Positions 1-7,600 of a stretch of 64,000 nucleotides of DNA are shown piece by piece. A model generated the notes under the pieces. The model was not told where the DNA came from and did not search any database. It worked only from the letters and a program-made list of their open reading frames with translations. Location: contig JAFEDU010000001.1 in NCBI GenBank assembly GCA_018241425.1, forward strand, positions 682,001-746,000. Reading direction: 5' to 3'. The DNA comes from Pseudomonadota bacterium. GTDB lineage: Bacteria > Pseudomonadota > Gammaproteobacteria > Steroidobacterales > Steroidobacteraceae. A program made the translations under genes and the position numbers. Each line of letters begins with the position of its first letter. The first letter of the stretch is position 1.

Positions 1-151
1 ATCTCGAGCGGAAGCCCCGCCGAAGGGTGATGGAGGCATTTCGTCACAGCCTACAGGAGCGCGATGAGCTGTACCGGTCACTCGGTGAATGAACGCGTAC
101 TTAACCTAGTAAGCCGACACCGTTGGCGCAGCCGAGCAAAAAGGCCATCCA

Positions 152-1564
152 ATGCAGGACTATCAGCCCCTATTCGCAAAGCTTCGTGCGCGCAGCGATC
201 AAGTCGCCCGTTCGACGGCCCGCGAGCGCACCGACAAGATCGGGCGCCTCTACCAGGCTGTTTACGACCTGCGCGGCGAGATTGGGCGCGCAGGCGATGA
301 AGAACTCGGTATGGACGGAAGACTCGCGCTCCTGCCGCTCAAGGCCGAAGCCCTGCACGCCAGCGAGAGGCTTGCCGGCTGGATGACACGCACGGAGGTC
401 GAGCAGGTACCGAGTCTTCTCGGGCGGCGCGCCTACGTCCACTACGAGCCCAAGGGCGTCGTACTACATCTCGCGACCTGGAACTCTCCGGTTCTGATCA
501 GTCTCTCGCCCGTGATCAGCATGATTGCTGCCGGAAACGCGGTTGTCCTCAAGCCGTCGGAAGTGGCACCACAGTCTGCGGAGCTGGTGCGGCAGGTGAT
601 CGCGAAGGCCGGCCTCAGCGAAGAAATTGAAGTGATCACAGGTGGCCCCGAGGTCGCCGAGTCGCTGCTCAAGCTGCCCTTCGACCACATCTGCTACGTG
701 GGCAATAACCGGATCGGTCGGCTCATCATGGAAGCGGCTGCGAAGAACTTCGCGGGTGTCACGCTGGAGATGGGTGGCAAGAATCCGGCGATCGTTGATG
801 CAAGCGCCGATGTCGAGGATGCCGCCGCCAAACTTGCCTTCGCGCGGCACATCATCTGCGGACAGGTGTGTCTCAGCCCCGACTACATCCTCGTCCATGA
901 CAGCGTCAAGGATCGCTTCCTGACGGCACTCAAGGAGAAGATTCGCGCCTTCTACGATCCCAATGGCGCGGGTTTTGCCTCGTCCCCGGATCTCGCCCGG
1001 ATCGTCAATGAGCGTCACGTGCGCCGCATCAAAGCCCTCATCGACGACGCCGTCGCCAAGGGCGCGACAATCCTGATGGGGGGCGAAGCTGAACCTGCCA
1101 AGCGATATGTGGCTCCTACCATCCTCCTGGGCGTCACGCCCCAGATGGCGATATACGATGAGGAAGTGTTCGGGCCGGTGCTATTTGTGGCGCCCTTTTC
1201 GAGTCGCGAACAGGCGGTAGCTGAAATCGCGAAACGCCCGAAGCCCCTGGCGATCTATGTCTTCACGCAGGAGCGCGACTCGGCTGACTGGTGGCTGGAC
1301 TATACCCGGGCTGGAACAAGCGCCATCAACTGTGCGGTCGTACAGGCGAACATCCAGTCCCTGCCCTTCGGGGGAGCCAACCATAGCGGCATCGGTCGCC
1401 TTGGCGGTCAGGCCGGCTTCATCGAATTCTCTAACGCCCGCGCCGTGGTTGAGGACGCGCTGGACCCGAAGAGCGGGGCTGCGATGATGTATCCGCCCTT
1501 CCCCAAGGAAGCCCTCGCGTATGTAGACCACATGCTAGCTCCACAGGGAGAACCAAGCGGATAG
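152..1564 (+). CDS. Aldehyde dehydrogenase family protein (coniferyl-aldehyde dehydrogenase-like)
   Basis: This 470-residue protein is a NAD(P)-dependent aldehyde dehydrogenase that oxidises an aldehyde to the acid in the cytoplasm. The cofactor-binding region includes TWNSPV (about 109-114) and VLKPSE (132-137). The general-base glutamate is E206 in LEMGGKNPA, and the catalytic cysteine is C240 in CGQVC. The usual GSTxVG loop reads GNNRIG, a mild deviation. The length fits the shorter ALDH3-like branch that contains coniferyl- and fatty-aldehyde dehydrogenases and lacks the long N-terminal extension of ALDH1/2. The ATG at 152 follows an AAAAAGG stretch. The substrate cannot be read from sequence, and the neighbours (toxin-antitoxin genes) give no pathway context. 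Family assignment is firm; the coniferyl label is only a resemblance. Confidence 0.9.
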   Translation: MQDYQPLFAKLRARSDQVARSTARERTDKIGRLYQAVYDLRGEIGRAGDEELGMDGRLALLPLKAEALHASERLAGWMTRTEVEQVPSLLGRRAYVHYEPKGVVLHLATWNSPVLISLSPVISMIAAGNAVVLKPSEVAPQSAELVRQVIAKAGLSEEIEVITGGPEVAESLLKLPFDHICYVGNNRIGRLIMEAAAKNFAGVTLEMGGKNPAIVDASADVEDAAAKLAFARHIICGQVCLSPDYILVHDSVKDRFLTALKEKIRAFYDPNGAGFASSPDLARIVNERHVRRIKALIDDAVAKGATILMGGEAEPAKRYVAPTILLGVTPQMAIYDEEVFGPVLFVAPFSSREQAVAEIAKRPKPLAIYVFTQERDSADWWLDYTRAGTSAINCAVVQANIQSLPFGGANHSGIGRLGGQAGFIEFSNARAVVEDALDPKSGAAMMYPPFPKEALAYVDHMLAPQGEPSG

Positions 1565-1621
1565 CGGGCGAAACCCCCGCAAAACAGGCGCTTACACATC
1601 GGGTAGCGTCAGGTCAGGCCG

Positions 1622-1640
1622 TTGTGTAGACTATTGTGTA
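1622..1640 (+). promoter_or_regulatory. Direct repeat upstream of vapBC, candidate operator
   Basis: The heptamer TTGTGTA occurs at 1622-1628 and again at 1634-1640, 12 bp apart, 12 bases before the vapB start. VapB proteins normally bind repeats over their own promoter with VapC as co-repressor. The repeat is visible; its role as an operator is inference. Confidence 0.4.
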
Positions 1641-1651
1641 AGGATCCACAC

Positions 1652-1852
1652 ATGGCAACTAATTTATCCATTGATCCCGATCTCATTGATCGTGCCCTGG
1701 AAGTCAGCGGAGAACAGACCAAAAAGGCTGCTGTAACGAAGGCGCTGCAGGAGTTCATAGCGCGCCGCAAGCAGAAGCGCTTGCTTGAACTCATGGGAAA
1801 GCTGGAATGGGATTCGGAGTATGACTACAAGGCGGAGCGCTCCCGCGGTTGA
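1652..1852 (+). CDS. vapB: VapB-type antitoxin
   Basis: A 66-residue antitoxin. The N-terminal half (MATNLSIDPDLIDRALEVSG) has the character of a ribbon-helix-helix/VapB DNA-binding domain with a beta-strand followed by two helices. The C-terminal tail, with GKLEWDSEYDYKAERSRG, resembles the tails that wrap a PIN-domain toxin. I chose the ATG at 1652 because it begins the conserved beta-strand and lies just after the repeated TTGTGTA elements. The stop (TGA 1850-1852) overlaps the TTG start of the downstream vapC by four bases, which is the standard coupled arrangement. Expected role: neutralise VapC and repress the operon. Confidence 0.85.
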   Translation: MATNLSIDPDLIDRALEVSGEQTKKAAVTKALQEFIARRKQKRLLELMGKLEWDSEYDYKAERSRG

Positions 1853-2253
1853 GTCTGTTCGTTGATACCAGCGTGTGGTCCCTCGCGTTTCGACGCGACG
1901 AGCCCTCGCCTGAACCCCAGGTAGGCGCGCTGATCAGGGCGCTTCAGAACGGCGAATTGGTCGTCACGACCGGATTGGTGCTGCAGGAGCTGCTGCAGGG
2001 CTTCGCTGGGCCGAAAGCACGCGAACAAATCCTGGACCGGTTCTCTGCTCTTCCCCTCCTCGCGCCGGATCGATTGGACCATATCGAAGCAGCCGCGTTG
2101 CGCAATAACTGCCGCCGCTACGGCGTACAGGTCGGAACAATTGATGCTCTGTTCGCACAACTCTGTATTCGCCACGACATGGTGATGCTATCTAGCGACG
2201 GCGACTTTCGTGGAATCGCCAATCACTGCGCCTTGCAGCTTTGGAGCGCCTGA
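1849..2253 (+). CDS. vapC: VapC-type PIN-domain ribonuclease toxin
   Basis: A 134-residue PIN-domain protein, expected to be a Mg-dependent endoribonuclease that cleaves tRNA or rRNA when free of antitoxin. The acidic active-site set is complete: D6 in VDTSVW, E47 in LQELLQG, D99 in GTIDALFA and D117 in SSDGDF. It begins with TTG, and the TTGA overlap with the end of vapB implies translational coupling. The length is normal for the family and no residue appears lost, so the pair looks functional. The specific RNA target cannot be told from sequence. Confidence 0.88.
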   Translation: MSLFVDTSVWSLAFRRDEPSPEPQVGALIRALQNGELVVTTGLVLQELLQGFAGPKAREQILDRFSALPLLAPDRLDHIEAAALRNNCRRYGVQVGTIDALFAQLCIRHDMVMLSSDGDFRGIANHCALQLWSA

Positions 2254-2410
2254 GCACCCTGCCCGCGACTCTACTGCTTCCGGAAGAAACCTAAAACACG
2301 AGCCCGCTTCTCAGAGCGCTGCATCGCACAATGCCCTCGCCAGCACACCTAGTGCTAAATGTGCACTTCGAACCGCACTCCGTGCACTACGTCAGTAACT
2401 TAGCCCAGGT

Positions 2411-2435
2411 ATCAACGGTTTGCGAATCCGTTGAT
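2411..2435. repeat. Palindromic element, copy 1 (left of higBA)
   Basis: ATCAACGG (2411-2418) and CCGTTGAT (2428-2435) form a perfect 8-bp inverted repeat around a 9-nt centre. The segment 2413-2435 matches 3163-3185 on the other side of higBA at 19 of 23 positions, and 18381-18403 more loosely. It lies just past the higA stop, so it could also act as a terminator hairpin, but there is no T-tract. Confidence 0.5.
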
Positions 2436-2461
2436 CTGAACGGCAGTTGAAGCGCACAGCT

Positions 2462-2767
2462 CTACGCTGCTTGACGGAGCGGACGGACTTTCGGAGGAGT
2501 CTTCTCGCTTACCACCCAGAGATCGTGCTGCGCCTGCAGATTGACCCACAGCTGCGCCTCGGTAGCGAACACTGCAGCAAGCCTCATCGCCATGTCTGGT
2601 GTCACCGGAGCGCGGCCATTAACGATCGCCGAAACGTGCTTACGGCTCACGCCCAAAGCGCGCGCAGCCTCCGTCACCGACACTTTCATCGGCTTCAGGT
2701 ACATCTCCCGCAATATCTCCCCCGGGTGCGCGGGGCTATGCATCTTTCCCTTAGTGGTAGTCGACAT
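2462..2767 (-). CDS. higA: HigA-family antitoxin (XRE-type HTH)
   Basis: A 101-residue HigA/VapI-type antitoxin. The N-terminal [13 protein letters not shown] is the family signature, followed by a helix-turn-helix ([23 protein letters not shown], about 30-52) and the conserved [20 protein letters not shown] segment. It should bind the HigB toxin and repress the shared promoter. It follows higB in the reversed toxin-first order typical of the family, with its ATG 17 bp inside the end of higB. It looks intact. The palindrome at 3041-3055 upstream of higB is the likely binding site. Confidence 0.9.
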   Translation of the reverse strand: MSTTTKGKMHSPAHPGEILREMYLKPMKVSVTEAARALGVSRKHVSAIVNGRAPVTPDMAMRLAAVFATEAQLWVNLQAQHDLWVVSEKTPPKVRPLRQAA

Positions 2768-3029
2768 AGTTCACCTCCACCGCGTGGGTCGATTCAAAAC
2801 GAAACGTAACGCGAAAATTCTCATCCACCCAAACCGCATAACGCCCGGCCTGCCTACCCTTTAGGGGATGAAGTCGCAATCCTGGGGCACTCATCTGACC
2901 CGGGTGAGTCGCAGCATTTAGCATGGTCAAAATCAGCTTCAGCCGTTTCACGTGCTTGGCTTGCACCTTGCGCGCACTGCCAGATTCAAACAGCTCCGCC
3001 AGACCGTTGTGCTTGAAGCTTTTGATCAC
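2751..3029 (-). CDS. higB: HigB-family toxin (RelE-like mRNA interferase)
   Basis: A 92-residue RelE/HigB-like ribosome-dependent mRNA interferase. The N-terminus [17 protein letters not shown], the central [18 protein letters not shown] and the C-terminal [15 protein letters not shown] with VNYVDYH are characteristic. I use the GTG at 3029 because it places the family's usual (M)IKSF start at the first residue. An upstream ATG at 3062 would overlap the inferred -35 region and operator. With a -10-like TACACT just upstream, the message may be leaderless or nearly so. It overlaps higA by 17 bp. Confidence 0.85.
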   Translation of the reverse strand: MIKSFKHNGLAELFESGSARKVQAKHVKRLKLILTMLNAATHPGQMSAPGLRLHPLKGRQAGRYAVWVDENFRVTFRFESTHAVEVNYVDYH

Positions 3030-3040
3030 CCGGAATAGTG

Positions 3041-3055
3041 TAACCGATACGGTTA
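3041..3055. promoter_or_regulatory. Palindromic operator of higBA
   Basis: TAACCGATACGGTTA is a perfect inverted repeat with 6-bp arms and a 3-bp centre. On the minus strand it lies between a -35-like TTGCAT and a -10-like TACACT that are 18 bp apart, directly before the higB GTG. This geometry fits autorepression by HigA. The palindrome is visible; HigA binding is inference from the family. Confidence 0.65.
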
Positions 3056-3162
3056 TATCCATGCAACCAATGAGGTTACAGAACGAACCAGCTCTTCTGC
3101 TGCACCGAGCCTGCACTCGCCGTGAAGCTCGCCGATCGAAATCAATTGCTTACTGCCGTTCG

Positions 3163-3185
3163 CAACGGACTGCGAGTCCGGTGAT
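3163..3185. repeat. Palindromic element, copy 2 (right of higBA)
   Basis: CAACGGACTGCGAGTCCGGTGAT contains the perfect hairpin CGGACT-GCG-AGTCCG. It is a direct-repeat partner of 2413-2435 (19 of 23 identical), so the two copies bracket the higBA toxin-antitoxin pair. Confidence 0.5.
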
Positions 3186-3292
3186 GCAACGCCCTAGCGC
3201 GACGCGGACACCGATCTCGCAGTGTCTTTCGTGGCATGGTCGGCTCGTGGTTATATAAGATGGTACGGTTACTGCTTTTTTGAGGCGTCACG

Positions 3293-3661
3293 ATGAAGAG
3301 ATGGGCTGCCTGCGTGCTTCTTGTCGCCCTGACGGGCTGCGCATCCAACGGAACCTCCAGTGGGTCGCCCGCTGGTAGCCCCGTTAGCGCGCCCTCCGGG
3401 AAGTCTTCGATCGTACAGACCGCTCCGGACACCTATGCGATTAGCCGACTGTATACGGATGCGGGCGCTGCAGCGCCGAAGAACCAGGCGCTAACCAGGG
3501 CAAGCGCCTACTGCGCGTCCCTTAACAAGGTGATGCTTGCGTCCGACGAGCGAGTCAACGGGTGCGCCACGGGATGCGTCGCGAATGAAATTCGCTTCAA
3601 ATGTCTCGACGCGACAGACCCCAGGATCACCCCAAGTGGTGTGAAGCCGACGCCGCAGTAG
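3293..3661 (+). CDS. Small lipoprotein of unknown function
   Basis: A 122-residue protein with a lipoprotein signal: MKRWAACVLLVALTGC, lipobox LTGC with the modified cysteine at 16. A Ser/Gly/Pro-rich linker (about 17-42) leads to a small domain of about 75 residues with four cysteines (in YCASLN, NGCATGC and FKC) that could form disulfides in the periplasm. The ASAYCASLNK pattern resembles small proteobacterial lipoproteins of unknown role. A GAGG stretch precedes the ATG, and TTATATAA further upstream may be a promoter element. No function can be assigned. Confidence 0.7.
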   Translation: MKRWAACVLLVALTGCASNGTSSGSPAGSPVSAPSGKSSIVQTAPDTYAISRLYTDAGAAAPKNQALTRASAYCASLNKVMLASDERVNGCATGCVANEIRFKCLDATDPRITPSGVKPTPQ

Positions 3662-3682
3662 CGGCTCCCAGCGACTTACGGA

Positions 3683-4492
3683 CTAACGTGCGCCGCAGCG
3701 TGCGGTGGTTCCGCTGGCTCCGTAGCAGTAAGCCCCTGGCGGTGACCACCATCCTATCGGGCCGGGTTTGTGCGTTTTCGCATGAAAGCCCCCCTCATTG
3801 GTGATCGGTATGGGGCCTAGCTGGTAAATCACGAACTGAGTTCCTGCCGCCGGAGCCGGTTGCAGAGCCTGCAGGCACTGCTGCACGAAATTGCCCTCCG
3901 CAGGAAACCACTTACCCGTCGGTGGGTCGAACACCTGCGGGGCCCACCACTTATGTACCTCAAGCACCTCGCGCATGCCATCTTGGTATGCAAGCGCTAT
4001 GGTCACAGGATCAGTGCGGTACAGAGCGTCAAAAAGCTGTTGTGCTGATGCCGTCTCGAGCGTTGCACTGACTTCTCCGCTGAATGGCCTTGGCTGGCCC
4101 ACGACGCGCGCATCTAGCGGTTCGCTTCGGCCACCAACAGTAAACGAGATTGTCGTGACTGGCGGACGTGTCTCAACTTGAGCCTTAGCGTCATCCGACA
4201 GCACGCGGAAGGTAGCCACGTCGACCCGGGCAGCTGCTGTGCCGTGATCCATCACTTCGTAGAGATTAATCACCCATTCCGGTCTCGGAACATCCCAAGC
4301 GAGGGAATTCCCGTGAATGAGGAACCCGCAAGTTGTGTTAACAAATCGCGAGTCTTGCTGAAAACTGTATTGGTAGAAAGAGACGTCGTGATTTGGAAGT
4401 GAGATTACTGGCGGCGTCGCAGGCTCTGCGCTGCGACACAGACCGAGTAGCGCGAGCAATAAGACCCTGCGAGACAGCTTGCTTCCGCCCAT
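3683..4492 (-). CDS. Exported protein of unknown function
   Basis: About 269 residues from the ATG at 4492. The N-terminus MGGSKLSRRVLLLALLGLC has the basic and hydrophobic regions of a signal peptide. An alternative ATG at 4519 would add nine polar residues in front, so the start is uncertain. The mature region is a single domain with several tryptophans and two cysteine pairs. It includes SFTVGGRSEPLDARVVGQPRPF and a C-terminal GPIGWWSPPGAYCYG segment. I recognise no family. Both neighbours (a small lipoprotein and a PhyH dioxygenase) have their own promoters, so no operon role is implied. Confidence 0.6.
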   Translation of the reverse strand: MGGSKLSRRVLLLALLGLCRSAEPATPPVISLPNHDVSFYQYSFQQDSRFVNTTCGFLIHGNSLAWDVPRPEWVINLYEVMDHGTAAARVDVATFRVLSDDAKAQVETRPPVTTISFTVGGRSEPLDARVVGQPRPFSGEVSATLETASAQQLFDALYRTDPVTIALAYQDGMREVLEVHKWWAPQVFDPPTGKWFPAEGNFVQQCLQALQPAPAAGTQFVIYQLGPIPITNEGGFHAKTHKPGPIGWWSPPGAYCYGASGTTARCGAR

Positions 4493-4669
4493 AGTCTCTG
4501 ACTTTCTGTGATGGCCCATGTCTCATGGGAAGCGCCGTTTAGTGGCATTGAGTGTAGTCCGCTTGTGCTTTGCGAGCCAAGCCCTGTCAGGCTCCAGTGC
4601 GGTGGCTCGTTCACTCGGCGAACGCACCACACGACGGTCGATCCCGCGTTGACGCCCCGGTCCCGCACG

Positions 4670-5518
4670 TCACGGGCAGTCGGTGAACCGCGGGCGAGGA
4701 GCTACCCAGGCAGGCTCATCGCCGTCGTAGTGCCCCAGTTGATCCTCGCCGTCACCGTGCGTGGTGTAGCCGAGGAGGCGCCGGATGTTGGTAGGGTATC
4801 TCAACGCGATTGCGGGGGGAACTTCCAGCATGTGGTTACTTTCCGATCGTAGCCATCCCAAGCTGTAGGTGTTGATGAGGCCCATCCGCGGCGATTTGCT
4901 TCGGTTTTCCCCGCTACCGTGCCACGTGGACCCCAGATAGATGACCACAGACCCCTTCGGCATGACGGCCTGGTCACAGTTCGCAAGCTCAGGGGCGTGC
5001 CACGTTCTGAGAAGCCGGTGACTTCCGACCACAATCCGGGTCGCACCGTTTTCCGCAGTAAAGTCCGTTAGTGCCCACATCACGCCGATCTGGAGTTCAA
5101 GCCCCGCAAGTTGCACAGGGTACGGCGAGTCGTCGCGGTGCAGCGGCTGAGCGCCCTGACCGGGCAGTATCTCGATGCCAGTCGTGCTGCCTAGCTGATA
5201 GTCGGCGCACGCAGGAAGCAGAATGGCGTCGGCGACATCAAGCACCAGCTGGTGCGCAATTAGCTCGGCGCTGCTTGGCGAGAAGCGCAGCACGCCATAG
5301 CAGCGCAGCGTTCTCCGGCCGCTGAATCCAGACTGATAGCCCGACTGGTGATCGGCGCCAGATTCATCCAGCTTTGCCCGCAGCTCCGCAGACACTGATC
5401 CAATCAGATCTGGGGGCGCGACGTTGCGAACGATGACGCCTCCATCGCGACGCAACGCATCTGCGACCACAGCCGACGACACGCCCGATTCGAACGACCT
5501 CAGGGGCACAGGTGACAC
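4670..5518 (-). CDS. Phytanoyl-CoA dioxygenase (PhyH) family protein
   Basis: A 282-residue Fe(II)/2-oxoglutarate-dependent oxygenase. The double-stranded beta-helix ligands are visible: H and D in QPLHRDDSPYP, and the distal histidine in LGSTWHGSGENRS, followed by an arginine (PRMGLINTYSLGW) placed to bind 2-oxoglutarate. The N-terminus GGVIVRNVAPPDLI matches the family start. The gene begins with GTG and is divergent from the binding-protein gene that starts at 5668. PhyH relatives hydroxylate many small molecules, so the substrate is unknown. Confidence 0.82.
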   Translation of the reverse strand: MSPVPLRSFESGVSSAVVADALRRDGGVIVRNVAPPDLIGSVSAELRAKLDESGADHQSGYQSGFSGRRTLRCYGVLRFSPSSAELIAHQLVLDVADAILLPACADYQLGSTTGIEILPGQGAQPLHRDDSPYPVQLAGLELQIGVMWALTDFTAENGATRIVVGSHRLLRTWHAPELANCDQAVMPKGSVVIYLGSTWHGSGENRSKSPRMGLINTYSLGWLRSESNHMLEVPPAIALRYPTNIRRLLGYTTHGDGEDQLGHYDGDEPAWVAPRPRFTDCP

Positions 5519-5667
5519 TCCGGACGATTCACGACGTCAATGCTCCGCGTATCTTAGTGCCAGGATTAACTGCCGGCGTGTACTCCCGCTGCGCTTACTC
5601 TTGTCTGCCGAACGTTTGTCAGTTAAAAACCGTCAATCCGAACCAGCCGGAAGTCGCGAAATGCGCG

Positions 5668-6801
5668 ATGCAGTCTAAGGCAGCCTCAAACGCCCTCGCA
5701 ACCTGCGTCGTCCTTTCGCTGGTCCTGCCAGTTGTCGCAGCGTGTGGGAAGAAGTCGGACGGAGCAGCCGCACCGACAGCTCAGACGCTCTTCATTGCGA
5801 ATTACGAGGGCTACATCGGCAAGGACACCGTCGCGAACTTCGAGCGGGCTTCCGGCGTCCGGGTCAAGTACGGTACCTACGACTCGGCAAATACGCTCGA
5901 GAGTTGGGTCTGGGCGGGTGATCTTCGGTATGACGTCGTCAGTACTTCAAGCGATTTCTTCAGCCGCGAGATCAAGGCTGGTGCCTTTCGTGCTCTCGAC
6001 CGGTCGAAGCTGCCGAACTGGAAGAACCTCGACCCCGCGGCCCTGGATTCCCTGGCCCAAGCGGACCCGGGAAACCGCCACGCGGTGCCGTACCTTCACT
6101 CAATTAACGGCTTCGCCTACAACATCGACATGATTCGCGCGCGCATGCCGGAGGCGCCGGTTGACAGTCTCGACATGCTCTTCAAACCCGAGGTTGTTCG
6201 CCGGTTCGCCGACTGTGGCGTCACGTTTCTCGACTCGCCCTCCGACGTGTTGCCGTTGGCGCTCAACTACCTCCACCTCGATCCCAATTCCGCCAGCGCT
6301 GAGGACTACAAAGCGGCCGAGAAGCTGTTGCAAGCCGTGCGTCCTTATATCCGCACCTTCGATTCACTCGAATATCTGACTGATCTCGCGAGCGGGGAAA
6401 CCTGCCTTGCGATGGGCTACTCGAGCGACGCGGCTGCGACGCGCTCGGTCTTGCGTGCAAATGGGAGCCAAATCCGGCTTGCTTTTACCGTACCCAAAGA
6501 GGGTGCGTGCATCAGCTTCGATGCTTTTCTGATACCTGTTTCTGCGCCCGATCCGGACGCGGCCTATCGCTTCATAAACTTCTTACTGGAGCCGCAGGTG
6601 ATCGCCGCGATCACCAATGAAATACACTACGGCAACAACAATCGCGCCGCGGACCCGTACGTGGAATCGACGATCCGGGAGGATCCTTCCATTTACCCGA
6701 GTCCGCAGATGCGCGCGCGGCTGTATCAGCAGGCGGAGGCCGGAGCTGCCACGGAGCGCATTCGAACCCGGACCTGGACCAGCGTAAAGACCGGGACCTA
6801 G
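5668..6801 (+). CDS. Polyamine-type ABC transporter substrate-binding lipoprotein (PotF/PotD-like)
   Basis: A 377-residue extracytoplasmic solute-binding protein. The ATG at 5668 gives a lipoprotein signal ending in VVAAC (Cys26). The mature part starts with TLFIANYEGYIGKDTVANFE, a PotF/PotD-type opening. GTYDSANTLESWVW, DVVSTSSDFFSREI, AVPYLHSINGFAYN and the C-terminal RTRTWTSVKTG are all typical of putrescine/spermidine-binding proteins. No permease or ATPase gene lies beside it, so it is an orphan that may serve a transporter encoded elsewhere or act as a sensor. The longer frame open from 5512 lacks a signal sequence at its start, so I rejected it. Confidence 0.82.
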   Translation: MQSKAASNALATCVVLSLVLPVVAACGKKSDGAAAPTAQTLFIANYEGYIGKDTVANFERASGVRVKYGTYDSANTLESWVWAGDLRYDVVSTSSDFFSREIKAGAFRALDRSKLPNWKNLDPAALDSLAQADPGNRHAVPYLHSINGFAYNIDMIRARMPEAPVDSLDMLFKPEVVRRFADCGVTFLDSPSDVLPLALNYLHLDPNSASAEDYKAAEKLLQAVRPYIRTFDSLEYLTDLASGETCLAMGYSSDAAATRSVLRANGSQIRLAFTVPKEGACISFDAFLIPVSAPDPDAAYRFINFLLEPQVIAAITNEIHYGNNNRAADPYVESTIREDPSIYPSPQMRARLYQQAEAGAATERIRTRTWTSVKTGT

Positions 6802-6936
6802 GTCGCGGGTGGGCGACGCCTGATGCGGGATCCGCAGTAATACCTTGGTATCACAAGCGCGTTTTGGGAATGACTTCAAGGAAGGCGCGTGTTCTCATGA
6901 AGCAGGGAACGGGTCAGTGCACCAGTGAGACCACAG

Positions 6937-7488
6937 ATGAACATCAAGTCAGTTCTTAAGGCTGTCGTCCTGACACTCACGGCTCTCGGAGGTCTCGCTC
7001 TGGCCGCGCAGGACAAGTACGCCGTGAAAGTTCCGGGCGGCCTCGCATTCTCGGAGTTCAGGGGATACGAGAAGTGGCAGGCCGTGGCGCTCAGCACCAA
7101 CGACGGTGCGGTGGCGATGATCCTCGCCAATCCCGTGATGATCGAGGCCTATCATGCCGGCATTCCCGGCAACGGCAAGTCCTTTCCCGACGGCTCCATG
7201 GCGGTGAAGATTCACTGGACTCCGGAGAAGAGCAAGACGGCAACAGTCCCGACGACGGTGCCTGGCACTCTGCTGAATGCCCACTTCATGGTGAAGGACT
7301 CCAAGCGGTTTGCGGACAGCGGCGGTTGGGGGTGGGCGGCCTTTGAGTACGAGCCCTCCTCCGATACCTTCAGGCCGCGAACCGCGTCTGAGAACCCGCC
7401 ACAGGGGAACGATGCCAAGTGTGGATTGGGCTGCCACACCATCGTTAAGAACCGGGATTTCGTCTTTACCCAGTACGCCAAGCGCTGA
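6937..7488 (+). CDS. Cytochrome P460 family protein
   Basis: A 183-residue exported haem protein. Residues 1-24 form a signal peptide (MNIKSVLKAVVLTLTALGGLALAAQ). The mature domain has FSEFRGYEKWQAV, VMIEAYHAGIPGNGKSFPDGSMAVKIHW and FMVKDSKRFADSGGWGWAAF, all hallmarks of the P460 fold. The haem attachment motif near the C-terminus reads CGLGCH (162-167), that is CxxxCH with three residues between the cysteines. A GTG at 6925 could add four residues. P460 proteins act in the periplasm on hydroxylamine, NO or unknown substrates; the precise reaction here is unknown. Confidence 0.85.
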   Translation: MNIKSVLKAVVLTLTALGGLALAAQDKYAVKVPGGLAFSEFRGYEKWQAVALSTNDGAVAMILANPVMIEAYHAGIPGNGKSFPDGSMAVKIHWTPEKSKTATVPTTVPGTLLNAHFMVKDSKRFADSGGWGWAAFEYEPSSDTFRPRTASENPPQGNDAKCGLGCHTIVKNRDFVFTQYAKR

Positions 7489-7600
7489 AGCCACGGCCAG
7501 AAGATCGCGAGGCGAGAAGCCCCTTCATCGATCCGGTCCTGCGCAGTCTCACACCGACCGATTAACGCCCGAAATCGAACGGAACGTCACGCACTCGAAA

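Noticed and set aside
5512..5667. Start of the polyamine-binding protein at 5512
   Set aside because: It would bury the lipoprotein signal 52 residues inside the chain and overlap the divergent PhyH gene.
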